64,000 bases of DNA from Hydractinia symbiolongicarpus (lineage: Eukaryota > Cnidaria > Hydrozoa > Anthoathecata > Hydractiniidae). The stretch spans positions 7,194,001 through 7,258,000 of the forward strand of contig NC_079877.1 of NCBI RefSeq assembly GCF_029227915.1. The letters run 5' to 3'. The position numbers and the translations under genes are program-made. Below the pieces are notes generated by a model, which was given only the letters and a program-made list of their open reading frames with translations, had not been told where the DNA came from and searched no databases. Below, in pieces: positions 63,120-64,000 of the stretch. Positions within the stretch are counted from its first letter, which is position 1, and the number at the start of each line of letters is the position of its first letter.

Positions 63120-64000
63120 ACTGTGGGACTTAATTAAACTAATTTTGGACTTTGACCTTATCAATGTGTGAAATGAGTCATTTTGACTACAAGAAATGAT
63201 ATTCTTCTTAATTTGACATGATTGCCGGAACTCAGCGATTACACTGGACCCTGTGGTAGCGATTCATTTAAAAATTTAGATAAATAAGTCATTTTTACTG
63301 TGGGACCAATCCTAGCCGTTAGCGCGCCCTGAAGATATAGAGACAGTTTCAAAAACTTCATTTCATTGACTTTCTAACGGTGTCAATCCGTTTGAGTTAC
63401 AATGGTTGCGTCACATATTCGTACCAACATGTATTTAGTGATTTCCTTCTGATATTAATAAGTTGTATCGCTTTTAACAGTGAAACGATTGACCGTGGGA
63501 ATTATTTCAACTGATTCTGGACTGTGACCTTATAAATGTGATTAATGCGCCAATTGGTCTCCAAGGAATAAAATTCTTCTGAATTTGACATGATTGCTGG
63601 AATTCAGCGGTTACATTAGGCTCTGCGGTAGCGCTTTATTTAAATATTTAGATAAATAAGATTTTCTTACTGAGGGACCAATCCTGGCCGTTAGCACGCG
63701 ATGAAGAAATAAAGACATTCTCAAAAACTACATTTCATTGATTTCTTGGCGGTATAATTCCGTTTGAGTTACAACGGTTGCGTCACATATTCGTACCAAC
63801 ATGTATTTAGCGAAAGTATTCGGATATTACTAGGTTGCATCGCTTTTAACTGGGAAACGTTTAACTGTGCGACTTAATTGAACTGATTTTGAACTTTGAC
63901 CTTATAAATGTTATAAGTGAGACAATTGGACACCAAGAAATACCATTCTTCTTAATTTGACAAGATTGCTGGAACTCACCGATTGCACAGGGCTCTGTGG
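63120..64000. repeat. Spacer monomer and start of a further 1,156-bp unit copy
   Basis: From 63,120 the T-type unit continues as at 2.8-3.0 kb ('tgtgtgaaatgagtc', 'gcgccctgaagatatag'). An A unit then begins inside the next monomer, and 63,499 onward repeats 61,971 at +1,528 bp, so one extra monomer precedes this partial copy. The window ends mid-monomer; nothing marks the end of the array. Confidence 0.85.

Larger units (their letters stand above)
1..64000. repeat. Satellite DNA array, ~372-bp monomer, whole window
   Basis: The entire window consists of head-to-tail copies of one unit. Anchoring on the G of the 'gagaca' word near the unit start gives successive positions 3, 375, 746, 1118, 1492, 1865, 2237 and 2610, so steps of 371-374 bp, and the same spacing continues to the end. 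All copies lie in one orientation, and no stretch longer than about 40 bp fails to match the monomer. The longest open frames are 61-83 codons and are repeat shadows. Long tandem arrays of this unit size are typical of eukaryotic centromeric or pericentromeric heterochromatin; that location is inferred, not seen. Base composition is about 37% G+C, counted on the first 360 bases. The satellite family name and host species are not recognised. Confidence 0.97.

Noticed and set aside
1-64000. CRISPR array or other prokaryotic direct-repeat system
   Set aside because: The repeat unit is 372 bp with no unique spacers; neighbouring units are variants of one sequence throughout.

Overview
The whole 64 kb window is one uninterrupted tandem array of a satellite repeat with a monomer of about 372 bp, roughly 172 head-to-tail copies in one orientation. 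I found no protein-coding gene, rRNA, tRNA, transposon, CRISPR array or non-repeat spacer. Both window edges cut through monomers, so the array continues on each side. This architecture points to eukaryotic (peri)centromeric or other constitutive heterochromatin. The first 360 bases hold 132 G/C (about 37%), and the first monomer keeps about 15 CpG sites, at or above expectation. That argues against long-term CpG-methylation decay and mildly favours an invertebrate host, but the species cannot be told from sequence alone.

Monomers fall into recognisable subfamilies, defined by short diagnostic words. C type has 'aaagacattctc', 'agcgaaagtattcgg' and 'gagacaattgg'. N type has 'aagaacagtttcaaagac' and 'gataatattcggatg'. 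T type has 'gtttctaaaactaaattt' and 'tgatttttttccg'. S type has 'caaaaactccatttc', 'gttagaacgg' and often 'ccgataatac'. A type has 'gaccgtgggaattaattc' and 'gcgccaattggtctcc'. B type has 'gggccattttgactag' and 'aagtctcctcttactg'. D type has 'gtttgacttacaacgg'. Many monomers are hybrids of two types.

Layout: 1-3.06 kb mixed C, A, S and T units. 3.06-7.39 kb a 2,167-bp segment in two near-identical copies, fused out of monomer phase. 7.39-16.37 kb T/S/N-rich, with a 1,490-bp (4-mer) repeat plus 7- and 11-monomer duplications. 16.99-22.2 kb a 1,865-bp (5-mer) repeat. 22.2-25.67 kb mixed. 25.67-40.27 kb a distinct central domain of A, B, C and S monomers in local higher-order repeats (HORs) of 5, 3 and 4 monomers. 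40.27-52.84 kb mixed, with runs of D monomers and scattered segments shared with the left part. 52.84-61.02 kb two copies of a 4.09-kb 11-monomer unit, itself spaced 3+3+3+2. 60.8-64 kb a 1,156-bp unit carrying a 39-bp internal insertion.

The sequence reads as a record of repeated unequal exchange, amplification and conversion, not as a set of genes. Parts worth a second look are the out-of-phase 2,167-bp duplication, a 39-bp insertion with a perfect 12-bp palindrome in three monomers, a conserved AACGG/CCGTT/AACGG motif, a sharply bounded central domain, duplications at 11-monomer spacing in four regions, and rare haplotypes shared by the two window ends about 56-60 kb apart. All comparisons were made by eye; no alignment or database search was run.
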